DNA of 64,000 bases. Source: Dechloromonas hortensis (GTDB lineage: Bacteria > Pseudomonadota > Gammaproteobacteria > Burkholderiales > Rhodocyclaceae). The notes under the pieces were generated by a model. The model ran no database searches. It saw only the letters and a program-made list of their open reading frames with translations, and was not told the origin of the DNA. Location: the NCBI RefSeq assembly GCF_009469765.1, contig NZ_SSSQ01000003.1, positions 248,001 to 312,000 on the forward strand, in the 5' to 3' direction. Numbering within the stretch: the first letter of the stretch is position 1; the number at the start of each line of letters is the position of its first letter. Of this stretch, positions 34,604 to 44,203 are shown in pieces. A program made the translations under genes and the position numbers.

Positions 34604-34651
34604 GAATTCCATAGCTTTTCTGCCCTTCGCGATGACGGCGGGCAAAAGAAG

Positions 34652-34677
34652 AACGGGTGCCAAGCGGCGCCCGTTTT
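34652..34677. terminator. bidirectional terminator
   Basis: ACGGGTGCC and GGCGCCCGT pair (one G-T) around a 4-nt loop and are followed by TTTGCTTTT on the plus strand; A-rich sequence on the other side gives a U-rich tail for the convergent lipoprotein gene. Confidence 0.8.
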
Positions 34678-34700
34678 GCTTTTCCTTCAGGCAGCTATTG

Positions 34701-35354
34701 TCAGCCAGCCAAGGAGCGAAGTTGCAGGCGTTGTAGATGCGTATATTTCAGCTTGCCGCTTTCTACTAGTTCCTTTAGAACCAATTTCAACTGGTTTTCC
34801 AGTGTTCCGTGCATTGCTTTCTCTGGCGAGGCGGCGATCATCGGAAGAAATACGATCCCAATCCAGGTGGTAATCGAGTCTTTGTTAGTCGAAGTGTTGA
34901 TGAGGGTGCCCGCACTGTTCATCAGTTTTGCTTCCAGCGTGTAGTTGTCAGTTGCCGCCGCCGGAATCACGGTAAATGTCAGACCGCTGATGAAACCCGC
35001 TACTGCCGCCAGGCCCTCGTTGCCATGATTGTAGATGTCGAGGCGGATCACGTAGTCTGAACCGGTACGATCTTTTTCGTCAAAACTGTATTTCGAAAAC
35101 AAGGCCGATTCGTTCAACGTGCGGCCTATTGTTTCGTTCATCTTGTCCTTGATAGGCAGGATCTCAAGTTGTGCCTTGCCAGGTTCGCCACGGAAAAAAT
35201 GCGTGTCGACAAAGACCGATGGTTTTTGCGCATACCCCGAGACGTCCGGCAGTTTGCCGACTTCCGCAATCTCGTTGTTGCGGAACGAGGCGCAGCCGGA
35301 AAGAGTTAGTGCTGCACATGCCGCCAAAATGCAGGCGAATTTTCTGGATATCAT
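34701..35354 (-). CDS. lipoprotein of unknown function
   Basis: About 217 residues. Type II signal peptide with lipobox LSGC (Cys about residue 20: AACAALTLSGCASF). The mature part contains FFRGEPGKAQLEILPIKDKMNETIG and a hydrophobic glycine-rich segment (AAVAGFISGLTFTVIPAA). Likely envelope lipoprotein. AAGGGAG precedes the ATG at 35354. Flanked by terminators on both sides, so it is monocistronic. Confidence 0.75.
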   Translation of the reverse strand: MISRKFACILAACAALTLSGCASFRNNEIAEVGKLPDVSGYAQKPSVFVDTHFFRGEPGKAQLEILPIKDKMNETIGRTLNESALFSKYSFDEKDRTGSDYVIRLDIYNHGNEGLAAVAGFISGLTFTVIPAAATDNYTLEAKLMNSAGTLINTSTNKDSITTWIGIVFLPMIAASPEKAMHGTLENQLKLVLKELVESGKLKYTHLQRLQLRSLAG

Positions 35355-35460
35355 TATTGCTCCCTTATGTTGTTGTTGGTGTTTTGTCAGAACTGACAAG
35401 CAATTCGGACAGTTTTCTATTGTATTGGCATTTTTCGCATGCTGGTGGTCGGAGGATGAA

Positions 35461-35489
35461 AAAAAGGGGCGCCGGTTGGCGCCCCTTTT
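35461..35489. terminator. bidirectional terminator between ettA and the lipoprotein gene
   Basis: AAAAAGGGGCGCC and GGCGCCCCTTTT flank a GGTT loop, giving a symmetric stem with A and T tracts. It ends the minus-strand ettA transcript. Confidence 0.88.
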
Positions 35490-35524
35490 GTACTACCAGG
35501 TGTTTTCCTCGTGACCGGCAAAAA

Positions 35525-37189
<1,665 letters not shown>

Positions 37190-37236
37190 TGAGTCTGCCT
37201 GTATGAGTTATTTGAAAAGAGTTTGCGGAAAGGTGG

Positions 37237-37758
37237 TCAGTAGCCGCCAATATCAACGATGGCGTCAACCACCAGGCGGCCACCGAGGGTGATCAGCAGG
37301 ATATCCGAGCCGACACGAACGTAACGATGGCCGCGGGGTGGCGGCTGCATGCGGTAAGCCAGCTCGCGGGGCAGGTCGAAGTAAACGACGCTGCTGGGTA
37401 GCGGCCGCCCTTTCTGCCATTTTTTTGCCTGACCCGGCGGTAAGCAGCCATTTTGCTTCTTGGCCAGCCCGGGCGGGCAGTGGCCGCTACTGAACTGCGG
37501 GCCATAGTAGTCGTGAATGACCGAGCGATGCGAGTCGCCAAAGTAAATTTCGATGGATGGGCTGCCCCGGTCACGATCATCGCGATAGAGCCGGTCATCC
37601 CGGCGATCGTCGTAGCGTTCTTCATGGCGCTCGCCATGGTCGTGACCATGATCGTGGCCGTGCTTGCCTCCCTTGTCGGCCAGGGCTGTGAAACTAGCAA
37701 GCAGGGTTGTGCAGATGAGCGCCAGCAAACGGATGGAGGGTCGGGAGCTCGCGCTCAT
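37237..37758 (-). CDS. exported His/Asp-rich protein, CigR/RcnB-like
   Basis: About 173 residues with a signal peptide (LLALICTTLLASFTALA) then a His-, Asp- and Arg-rich stretch (HGHDHGHDHGERHEERYDDR), then CPPGLAKKQNGCLPPGQAKKWQ and the C-terminal VRVGSDILLI, a pattern seen in RcnB/CigR-family periplasmic or inner-membrane proteins. The His-rich part may bind divalent metals. Start uncertain: ATG 37758 or TTG 37770, neither with a good Shine-Dalgarno. Confidence 0.75.
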   Translation of the reverse strand: MSASSRPSIRLLALICTTLLASFTALADKGGKHGHDHGHDHGERHEERYDDRRDDRLYRDDRDRGSPSIEIYFGDSHRSVIHDYYGPQFSSGHCPPGLAKKQNGCLPPGQAKKWQKGRPLPSSVVYFDLPRELAYRMQPPPRGHRYVRVGSDILLITLGGRLVVDAIVDIGGY

Positions 37759-37828
37759 AAGCTTGTTCAAAAATGGAAAGCACGAAGTCTACGAGGCTTC
37801 GTGTCGCTTGAACAGTCCCGGTCTTCGT

Positions 37829-37849
37829 GGAGGCCGCCTGGCGGCCTCC
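37829..37849. terminator. strong hairpin without a U tract
   Basis: GGAGGCCGC and GCGGCCTCC pair perfectly around a 3-nt loop, four bp beyond the FeeM-like gene stop. No T-run follows on either strand, so intrinsic termination is doubtful; it may stabilise the 3' end. Confidence 0.4.
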
Positions 37850-37853
37850 GGGG

Positions 37854-38462
37854 TCAGGTCAGGGCGCTGACCGGAAGGCCTAGGTCGCGATGCATCAAGA
37901 CGGCCGGTGCATCGACGCGAGGGCAAAGGCGCAGTTCACCGATTTGCTGGAAGCCGAATTCACGCTCGTAGAAACGTGCATGGCGTGGATTGACTTCAAT
38001 CAGGGCATCGGTTGCCGCAAATACTGCGTGGGCGTAATGATGGGCAGCCGCAAACAGGGTGAGCAACAGGTGGCGGGAGCTAAACTCGGGATCGACGGCA
38101 AAGCGGGAAAATTCGCAGATCGTCCGGCCTCGTCCGCGCAGGCTTTCTACCTCGCGGGCATAGAGCGCTTCTGAAAGCAGGCCATGATGGGAGTCTCGGC
38201 CGAGGGCAAGGGTGGCGATCAGGTCGTCATCCTGCCAGGCAGCCAGGGCGACCCGGTTGGGGTCGTCCAGGTGGTCTGAAATGTTATCGGTCAGGTAGCC
38301 ACGCCAGGCATACATGCGGCGAACAAGCAGGCTGGCGGCGCGGCGTTGATGGTGGTCGGCAACCGGTTTGACCAGCAATGCGCCGGCCGAGGTCGTCGAG
38401 ACAGCCCCGGGGCGGCTTGGGATGTTTATGCTGATCGAATCGCGGGGGGCAGAGAAATGCAT
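37854..38462 (-). CDS. GNAT-fold protein, N-acyl amino acid synthase FeeM-like
   Basis: 202 residues. The GNAT-like core covers YLTDNISDHLDDPNRVALAA, LIATLALGRDS, ICEFSRFAVDPEFSSRHLL, and ALIEVNPRHARFYEREFGF. FeeM-type enzymes join long-chain acyl groups from acyl-ACP to amino acids; here the product is unknown. Next gene on the strand upstream is the bactofilin gene 31 bp away, so the two may be cotranscribed under the same sigma-54 promoter. Confidence 0.75.
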   Translation of the reverse strand: MHFSAPRDSISINIPSRPGAVSTTSAGALLVKPVADHHQRRAASLLVRRMYAWRGYLTDNISDHLDDPNRVALAAWQDDDLIATLALGRDSHHGLLSEALYAREVESLRGRGRTICEFSRFAVDPEFSSRHLLLTLFAAAHHYAHAVFAATDALIEVNPRHARFYEREFGFQQIGELRLCPRVDAPAVLMHRDLGLPVSALT

Positions 38463-38493
38463 TATGGGATTCTATGGTGTGCTGGGAAAGCTT

Positions 38494-39072
38494 TCAACCG
38501 GCAATCGCGGCTATGGGTAGGGAAACTTCGCTTAGGGGTTTGATTGGGTGCTGCTTTTCGGCAGAGATCGCATTGATATCTCCGCAGAGTTCGCCGCCTT
38601 CGTCAATAACCAGTTTGCCGTAGCGGATCTTGCCGCTGACCTTGCCGGTGCTGTGGATGATCAACTGCGAACGTGCGGTCAGTTCGCCTTCAAAATTGCC
38701 ATGAATTTCGGCAATGTCGATACTGACCTTGCCGGCGAATGAGCCTTGGTCGGCAATCCGGATGACCCGACTATCCATGGTTGCTTCGACACGTCCTTCG
38801 ACGACCAGGGTATCGCAGTCAAGAATTTCCGCACCTTTCAGTTTGACATCCGGACCAACAATCAGACGAGCACCCATCGTGCTTTCGCTCATCGGTTCGG
38901 TCACGTTTGCGGGTTGCGGGGTTTTTGAGGCGACAGAGGTGCTTTGTGGCAAGCCTTTGTCGCTTGACTCGGTTGTGGCTTGCGTGATCGTCGGGGCGGT
39001 GCCAAGGATGTTGCGAACATCCTTTTTGGTGATGACGTCGTTGCGATTGGTCAGGCTGGGTTTGTTGAACAT
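38494..39072 (-). CDS. bactofilin (polymer-forming cytoskeletal protein)
   Basis: About 192 residues. After a disordered N-terminal tail (about 70 residues, Ser/Thr/Pro-rich) comes the bactofilin beta-helix: LIVGPDVKLKGAEILDCDTL, VEGRVEATMDSRVIRIADQG, and LTARSQLIIHSTGKVSGKI. Bactofilins assemble nucleotide-free filaments that place envelope or stalk machinery. GGAG lies before the ATG at 39072. A sigma-54 promoter (39119-39134) and GlrR-type site (39209-39226) stand directly upstream. Confidence 0.87.
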   Translation of the reverse strand: MFNKPSLTNRNDVITKKDVRNILGTAPTITQATTESSDKGLPQSTSVASKTPQPANVTEPMSESTMGARLIVGPDVKLKGAEILDCDTLVVEGRVEATMDSRVIRIADQGSFAGKVSIDIAEIHGNFEGELTARSQLIIHSTGKVSGKIRYGKLVIDEGGELCGDINAISAEKQHPIKPLSEVSLPIAAIAG

Positions 39073-39118
39073 GAGGGAAGCTCCGTGGTCTGATGTGGCG
39101 GCAATTGGCACTTCCCAT

Positions 39119-39134
39119 TGCGATTAGCGTGCCA
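39119..39134 (-). promoter_or_regulatory. sigma-54 promoter for the bactofilin gene
   Basis: On the minus strand TGGCACG-CTAA-TCGCA, with GG at 39132-39133 and GC at 39120-39121, 10 bp apart. About 48 bp upstream of the bactofilin ATG. Confidence 0.8.
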
Positions 39135-39208
39135 GTAAAAAAAATTCTTTTTATATCATGCGGATACCGCAATTTTATTCGCTCGCCACTGGGCGCTGAT
39201 ACAGTATG

Positions 39209-39226
39209 TGTCGCTAATTGGCGACA
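39209..39226. promoter_or_regulatory. GlrR-type site, copy 2
   Basis: Perfect TGTCGC-N6-GCGACA inverted repeat, 75 bp upstream of the bactofilin -24 element. It stands in the 352-bp divergent region between bactofilin and glrK (39073-39424) and may serve either gene. I saw no convincing promoter for glrK in the rest of this stretch. Confidence 0.78.
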
Positions 39227-39424
39227 TCAGATTGATGAGCCGGGGCAAAGCCGTGCTATGACTGAAATCAGTTTGTCGGCAAAAGGCGACTGTGTGTTTA
39301 ATGTATTGATTTTAAACAGTTTTGTAATTGACATTGGAATTGAAAAAATGCGGCGTTATCAGTCGTTGCTGTCGATAATCTGAGCGCTGCGGTCTACACT
39401 GTTATTTTTGCTAAAACCGATTGC

Positions 39425-40831
39425 ATGCTTCGAATTTCCTTTCGCCGGGTGATGCTGGCCGGCTTTGTTCTGATCATTCTGCTGCTGGGTGGAATGGCCG
39501 TGCGCAGTTGGTTGGTGGTCGAGCGCTTTGTCAGCCAAAGTCGCCAGGGCGGTGAATTGGCGCTGCAACTGACGGCTTCGATCCAGGAACTCGGTGAAAG
39601 TACGGTTGATGTCGAGCGTAGCGCCAGGCAGTTTCTGGTCCTCGGCGATCCGGTCATTCGTCAGCGTTTCGATGAAAACATTGCGCATTCACTGGGCGCT
39701 GTTGATCGACTTGAGTTGATTGCCGCCGCGCCACTGGGTGCCTTGCTTGCCGATTGGCGGGCAAGCGCGGAGCAATTGAAAATTGGCCTCGATGGTGGGA
39801 TGCATAAAGCCGAGCTTGCTCCCCTGCTGGCCCGTCTGGTTCAGATCAACGAGGATATGAAAGCGGTTGGGCAGCATTGGGTGGAGTTCCAGAATGCCCA
39901 GGTTTTGCTTGAGCTTGAGCGCAACCGCTTGCGCCTCGGCTGGCAGTTGATCGCTGCATTGCTCGGGGCGCTGGTGGTGGCGACGGCTATGGGCTGGTGG
40001 TTGATGCGGCCGATGCGGCATTTGGAGCGGGCGATTACCCGGCTCGGCGAAAAACGCTTCGATGAGGCGGTGCTGGTCGGCGGGCCGGCTGACCTACGTC
40101 AGCTTGGTCGGCGCCTGGATTGGCTGAGGCTGCGTCTGGCTGAACTGGAGGCCGATCGCGAACGAATGTTGCGCCATGTCTCGCATGAGTTGAAAACGCC
40201 GCTTACGGCACTGCGTGAAGGTGTTTCGTTGCTCCGGGAAGAGGTGCCGGGGCCACTGGGCGACTCGCAGCGTGAGGTGGTTGAAATCCTGCAGCACAAT
40301 GTTCTGGCCTTGCAACGCCAGATCGAAAGCCTGCTCAGTCTTAATGCCGCCTCCTTTGAGGCGCGCCGGCTTGAATTCTCGTCGGTTTCCCTGCGGGCTT
40401 TTCTGAGCGAGGCCGTGCGCCGCCGCGAATTGCAAGCCCAGGCCCGGCATCTGAGTCTGCGGGTCGAGGCGGTAGACAGCGAGGTTAGCGTTGATGCGGC
40501 AAAGCTGGCTGTGGTGGTCGACAACCTGCTTTCCAACGCCATTGATTTCAGCCCCGAGGGCGGGGAAGTCTGCGTGCGAGCGACGCTGGAGGATGCTGGG
40601 GTGCGCCTGGAGTGCGCCGACCAGGGGCCGGGGGTGGCATCGGAAGACGTCGAGCGAATTTTTGAGCCATTTGTCCAGGGGCAGCGGCGGGCACCGATGC
40701 CGCGCCGGGGGAGTGGTGTCGGACTATCCATTGTTCGTGAACTGGTCAGGGCGATGGGAGGACAGGTTGGCTTGCTGCCGAGTAATCGAGGCGCGCATTT
40801 TTATGTGGATATACCGAATGAACGACAATAG
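39425..40831 (+). CDS. glrK: sensor histidine kinase, GlrK/QseE-like
   Basis: 468 residues. TM1 at about residues 8-28 and TM2 at about 167-188 enclose a helical periplasmic sensor domain; a HAMP region follows, then the H-box HVSHELKTPLTALREG with the phosphoacceptor His254. The ATPase part has N-box DNLLSNAIDFSPEGG, DQGPGV, and a GSGVGLSIVRELV G-box. The downstream overlapping lipoprotein and sigma-54 activator mirror the enterobacterial glrK-qseG-glrR operon. Confidence 0.9.
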   Translation: MLRISFRRVMLAGFVLIILLLGGMAVRSWLVVERFVSQSRQGGELALQLTASIQELGESTVDVERSARQFLVLGDPVIRQRFDENIAHSLGAVDRLELIAAAPLGALLADWRASAEQLKIGLDGGMHKAELAPLLARLVQINEDMKAVGQHWVEFQNAQVLLELERNRLRLGWQLIAALLGALVVATAMGWWLMRPMRHLERAITRLGEKRFDEAVLVGGPADLRQLGRRLDWLRLRLAELEADRERMLRHVSHELKTPLTALREGVSLLREEVPGPLGDSQREVVEILQHNVLALQRQIESLLSLNAASFEARRLEFSSVSLRAFLSEAVRRRELQAQARHLSLRVEAVDSEVSVDAAKLAVVVDNLLSNAIDFSPEGGEVCVRATLEDAGVRLECADQGPGVASEDVERIFEPFVQGQRRAPMPRRGSGVGLSIVRELVRAMGGQVGLLPSNRGAHFYVDIPNERQ

Positions 40832-41366
40832 AAAGATCGGCATCTTGAGGTACTGGTTGCCGATTCTGCTGGCTCTGGCGCTGTTTGGCTGCGCCAGCGA
40901 GCCGAAACCGGTGAGTAGTCCGCCGATGCCTGAGTCCGGTGTGATGCCGGCGTTGAGTTACTACCAGATGCTGCATCGGATGTCGGCCGCCGAGATCGGA
41001 CGCGAGCGCATGGTGCTCGCCGCCTTGCCGATGACCCCTTACGGCCAGTTGCGGATGGCCATGGTGCTCGGCCACCCGCGCGTGCAACAGGATTACGGAC
41101 GGGCGCTCGGGTTGCTCGATGGTGTGCTCAAGTCCGCCGACCCCGCTGCGCAACCCTTGCAACTATTGGCCCGCTTGCTGGCTGACAACTATCAGGAGCG
41201 TCAAAAAATGGAATCTCAACTTGAAAAGCATGGCCAGCAACTGAAAGAGAGTCAGCGCAAGGCCGCCGAGCTGCAGGAGAAAATTGATGGTCTGGCCGAT
41301 ATCGAACGGACCTTGCCGCAACGGCCGCGGGCACCGCGTGCAATGACGCCGGGAGTGGCACGATGA
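40818..41366 (+). CDS. lipoprotein, QseG/YfhG-like
   Basis: About 182 residues. Lipobox LFGC (ALALFGCASE, Cys about residue 25) and a C-terminal coiled coil (ESQLEKHGQQLKESQRKAAEL). It overlaps glrK by 14 bp and glrR by 4 bp (ATGA), the same position as QseG in E. coli, an outer-membrane lipoprotein that activates the kinase. Sequence similarity to QseG is position-based; only the architecture is evident. Confidence 0.78.
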   Translation: MNDNRKIGILRYWLPILLALALFGCASEPKPVSSPPMPESGVMPALSYYQMLHRMSAAEIGRERMVLAALPMTPYGQLRMAMVLGHPRVQQDYGRALGLLDGVLKSADPAAQPLQLLARLLADNYQERQKMESQLEKHGQQLKESQRKAAELQEKIDGLADIERTLPQRPRAPRAMTPGVAR

Positions 41367-42769
41367 CGGTGGGCGTAAATGAGGGGGCTCATATTCTGGT
41401 CGTCGATGACGACGAGGATATCCTGCGTCTGCTGTCGATGCGTTTGCGGGCTCGCGGTTTTCGCGTCTCGGCGGTAGCCTCGGCCGAGGAGGCATTGACG
41501 CACATTGCCGTCGATACGCCGCGCGTCGTCGTCAGCGACGTCCGACTGCCGGGGCGTGACGGCCTTGCCTTGTTCGAGGAAGTCCATAGCACCCGTCCGA
41601 CCTTGCCGGTTATCCTGCTGACGGCACATGGCACGATTCCGGATGCGGTCGACGCAACATCGCGGGGCGTTTTCGGTTATCTGACCAAACCCTTCGACAG
41701 TCAGTTGCTGCTCGAAAAGATCGATCAGGCGTTGCAACTGTCCGCCCCGGGTATGTCCGGCGATACCGCCAACTCACTGGCTTCGGGCATGCAATCGGAA
41801 GCATGGTTGGCCGGCATCGTCTTTCGCAGTACGCGGATGGCTGGTTTGATGTCCGAGGCGCGCATGGTCGCTGCATCTGATGCCAGCGTGTTGATTCGCG
41901 GAGAGAGCGGGACTGGCAAGGAAGTCCTGGCGCGCGCCATCCATCGGGCCAGTCCGCGTGCGAACGGACCTTTTGTCGCGATCAACTGCGGTGCCATTCC
42001 CGAGCAGTTGCTGGAGTCCGAATTATTCGGCCATGTCAAAGGCGCCTTTACCGGGGCCGGCAATACACGGATCGGCCTCTTTCAGTCGGCCAATGGTGGC
42101 ACGCTCTTTCTCGATGAGATTGGCGACATGCCGCTGGCGCTGCAGGTCAAGCTGCTGCGGGTGCTACAGGAGCGGATGGTGCGGCCGGTCGGCGCGACCC
42201 GTGCCGAACCGGTCGATGTCCGTCTGCTTTCGGCGACGCATCGTGACCTCGATGCGGCAATGGCCGACGGGCAGTTCCGGGAGGATCTCTACTATCGCCT
42301 GGATGTCGTATCGCTGACCTTGCCGCGTCTGGAAGAGCGGCGTGAGGATATTCCGCCGCTGGCGGCGCATTTTGTCCAGCAGGTTGCCGGCAAATACGGC
42401 AAGCCGATCAGCGGTTTTGCCCCGGATGCACTTGAGGCGCTGGCGACGGCGGCCTGGCCCGGTAATGTGCGGCAGCTATATAACGTGGTCGAACAAAGCT
42501 GCGCCCTGACTTCGACGCAGTTGATTCCGCTATCGCTGGTACAGCGCGCCTTGCGCTTGCCAACCATGGAGGCGCTGACTTACGGTGAGGCGAAGCAGCG
42601 TTTCGAGCGCAGTTATCTTGTCCAGTTGCTCAAGCTGACCGACGGCAATGTGGCTGATGCAGCCCGCATCGCCGAGCGTAACCGTACCGAGTTCTACCGT
42701 TTGCTGCAGAAATACGACCTGACGCCGGCCATGTTCCGCAGTGACGGCGATGGCGTCGCCGAGCGGTGA
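41363..42769 (+). CDS. glrR: sigma-54-dependent response regulator, GlrR/QseF-like
   Basis: 468 residues. Receiver domain with phosphoacceptor Asp59 in VVSDVRLPGRDG and TAHGTIPDAVDATSRGVFGYLTKPF, very close to E. coli GlrR. AAA+ domain with Walker A GESGTGKE (about residue 180), the sigma-54 contact loop GAFTGA (227-232) and FREDLYYRLDVVSLTLPRL. C-terminal Fis-type HTH (GNVADAARIAERNRTEFYRLL). E. coli GlrR binds TGTC-N10-GACA; three such sites lie within 9 kb. Confidence 0.93.
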   Translation: MTVGVNEGAHILVVDDDEDILRLLSMRLRARGFRVSAVASAEEALTHIAVDTPRVVVSDVRLPGRDGLALFEEVHSTRPTLPVILLTAHGTIPDAVDATSRGVFGYLTKPFDSQLLLEKIDQALQLSAPGMSGDTANSLASGMQSEAWLAGIVFRSTRMAGLMSEARMVAASDASVLIRGESGTGKEVLARAIHRASPRANGPFVAINCGAIPEQLLESELFGHVKGAFTGAGNTRIGLFQSANGGTLFLDEIGDMPLALQVKLLRVLQERMVRPVGATRAEPVDVRLLSATHRDLDAAMADGQFREDLYYRLDVVSLTLPRLEERREDIPPLAAHFVQQVAGKYGKPISGFAPDALEALATAAWPGNVRQLYNVVEQSCALTSTQLIPLSLVQRALRLPTMEALTYGEAKQRFERSYLVQLLKLTDGNVADAARIAERNRTEFYRLLQKYDLTPAMFRSDGDGVAER

Positions 42770-42819
42770 CAGTCGTTTGCCCCGTTAAATAAGGCGTTGC
42801 TGGCGGGACGGGAATCGGC

Positions 42820-42837
42820 TGTCGCCAGCGGGCGACG
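42820..42837. promoter_or_regulatory. GlrR-type site, copy 3
   Basis: TGTCGC-N6-GCGACG, one base from TGTC-N10-GACA, 64 bp upstream of the sigma-54 promoter of the BON gene and just downstream of glrR itself. Confidence 0.75.
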
Positions 42838-42900
42838 AAAAATACCGCTCATATTTTGCAAAATTTTTGCATGTTGTTGATTTGTATATATAAAAATAGC

Positions 42901-42916
42901 TGGCACGAAGTTCGCA
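42901..42916 (+). promoter_or_regulatory. sigma-54 promoter for the BON gene
   Basis: TGGCACG-AAGT-TCGCA. GG at 42902-42903 and GC at 42914-42915 are 10 bp apart. An A/T-rich stretch upstream (42840-42898) could act as a bend or IHF region. Confidence 0.82.
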
Positions 42917-42953
42917 ATATGCCTTTTGTGTTCAATATCAAAAGGAGCTAAAC

Positions 42954-43289
42954 ATGAGCAACCGTAAAGGAATAGCTGCGACAGTGCTGGTCTTTGGCCT
43001 GCTGGCCGGCTTGGGTTTCACTGCCTTCGCGACGGATAACCCGCAAGCTGCCGCATTATCGGCTGGCGAGGTGCCGGATGCGACGCTGAATGATCGGGTC
43101 GAAACCTTGCTACGCACCGATATCGGACTGGCGGGCGGTCAGTTCCGGGTGCAAACCAAAGCCGGTATCGTGACGCTGGCCGGTAGCGTGCCTGATGAGC
43201 ATGCGTTGCGGCGGGCGCTGGATCTGGCTAGCAGCGTCAAGGGGGTGCGGGAGATCCGTAACAGCATGGTGGTCGAATCCCCAAAGTAG
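42954..43289 (+). CDS. BON-domain exported protein, predicted GlrR target
   Basis: 111 residues. N-terminal signal peptide or anchor (AATVLVFGLLAGLGFTAFA), then a BON domain (LNDRVETLLRTDIGLAGGQF, AGIVTLAGSVPDEHALRRAL, KGVREIRNSMVV). BON domains bind phospholipids or peptidoglycan, typical of OsmY-like stress proteins. AAAGGAG precedes the ATG. Directly preceded by a GlrR-type site and sigma-54 promoter. Confidence 0.88.
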   Translation: MSNRKGIAATVLVFGLLAGLGFTAFATDNPQAAALSAGEVPDATLNDRVETLLRTDIGLAGGQFRVQTKAGIVTLAGSVPDEHALRRALDLASSVKGVREIRNSMVVESPK

Positions 43290-43325
43290 TTGCGGAGCGC
43301 AGACCCGGCCTGTGGTCGGGTCTGG

Positions 43326-43592
43326 TCAGATTGATTCCAGCGTTACCAGGAGCGCTCCCTCATCAACTGTATCGCCCTCTGTGACATGAATGGCGACGAC
43401 CCGACCGGCGTAGGGGGAAGGAATATCCAGGGCAACCTTGCCTGTTTCCAGTGTCAGGATGTTGTCGTCGCGTTCGATCAAATCATCAATTTTTACCAAT
43501 AATTCAAGGATGAAGACATTGCCGCTGGCGCAGGAGCCGCAGCTTTCCCAGCACTCCGGATACTTGGGCATTCTGATGAAATTGGCGCGCAT
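43326..43592 (-). CDS. small single-domain lipoyl (or biotinyl) carrier protein
   Basis: About 88 residues: a Cys-rich start (MPKYPECWESCGSCASGNVF) then a complete biotinyl/lipoyl domain (LLVKIDDLIERDDNILTLET, GKVALDIPSPYAGRVVAIHV). The modified Lys would be in ETGKV; typical E2 proteins have ETDKA. No dehydrogenase subunits are adjacent. AAGGA lies upstream of the ATG at 43592, about 10 bp away. Divergent from the tRNA-Arg genes. Confidence 0.75.
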   Translation of the reverse strand: MRANFIRMPKYPECWESCGSCASGNVFILELLVKIDDLIERDDNILTLETGKVALDIPSPYAGRVVAIHVTEGDTVDEGALLVTLESI

Positions 43593-43614
43593 TACACATT
43601 TTCCTTGGAAACCC

Positions 43615-43642
43615 TTGCATTCTACGCATTCATCCGTATAAT
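43615..43642 (+). promoter_or_regulatory. tRNA-Arg promoter
   Basis: TTGCAT (43615-43620), a 16-bp spacer and perfect TATAAT (43637-43642), followed by a GCGCGG discriminator, typical of growth-rate-controlled tRNA promoters. Confidence 0.75.
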
Positions 43643-43658
43643 GCGCGGCTCTGACAGC

Positions 43659-43735
43659 GCGCCCGTAGCTCAGTTGGATAGAGTATCTGGCTACGAACCA
43701 GAGGGTCGGGCGTTCGAATCGCTCCGGGCGCGCCA
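43659..43735 (+). tRNA. tRNA-Arg (ACG), first copy
   Basis: 77 nt including encoded CCA. Acceptor GCGCCCG/CGGGCGC, anticodon stem CTGG/CCAG with loop containing ACG, T-loop GTTCGAATC. Reads CGU/CGC/CGA codons after A34 deamination. Confidence 0.96.
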
Positions 43736-43798
43736 TCAGGCCAATGTTCAATTAATTGGATGTTGGAAAAGCAGTAGAAGCAAATTGTAGAAAACAGC

Positions 43799-43875
43799 GC
43801 GCCCGTAGCTCAGTTGGATAGAGTATCTGGCTACGAACCAGAGGGTCGGGCGTTCGAATCGCTCCGGGCGCGCCA
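43799..43875 (+). tRNA. tRNA-Arg (ACG), second copy
   Basis: Identical to the copy 140 bp upstream across the whole 77 nt, with CCA encoded. The spacer between them is not duplicated. Confidence 0.96.
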
Positions 43876-44203
43876 ACTACATGATGCAAAAGCACTTAGG
43901 CCAATCTTTGATTGGCCTTTTTGCTTTTTGCACGAGAAATCCTGGCTTGGCTGCCCACTCCGGGTTTTCTGCGAATCATCATCTCCCAACCTTGATTCCT
44001 TCGGATCTGTTCCTCGCATTTCACCCCAAGACATTCTCTTGCTTTCTGCGCAAGACGACTCGGCATCGCTGATTCCTTTTCCGGGGCTTGTGCAGGGCGC
44101 TCCGAATCCTGCCTGCGACCTAGGGTAATACCCGGTTCCCCCGCTGCCAGCGAGGCTCTAAGCTGTTTGCAAAAGAAGAATGCAGACTAAGAGGTCGTTG
44201 GCA
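43876..44203. other. 328-bp gap after the tRNA genes
   Basis: Holds the tRNA terminator at 43898-43922. The remainder is C/T-rich with no ORF I trust; a GAGG at 44190-44193 serves the Hpt gene. Confidence 0.6.
43898..43922 (+). terminator. terminator of the tRNA-Arg operon
   Basis: AGGCCAAT and ATTGGCCT pair around a 5-nt loop and are followed by TTTTGCTTTTTG. Confidence 0.88.
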
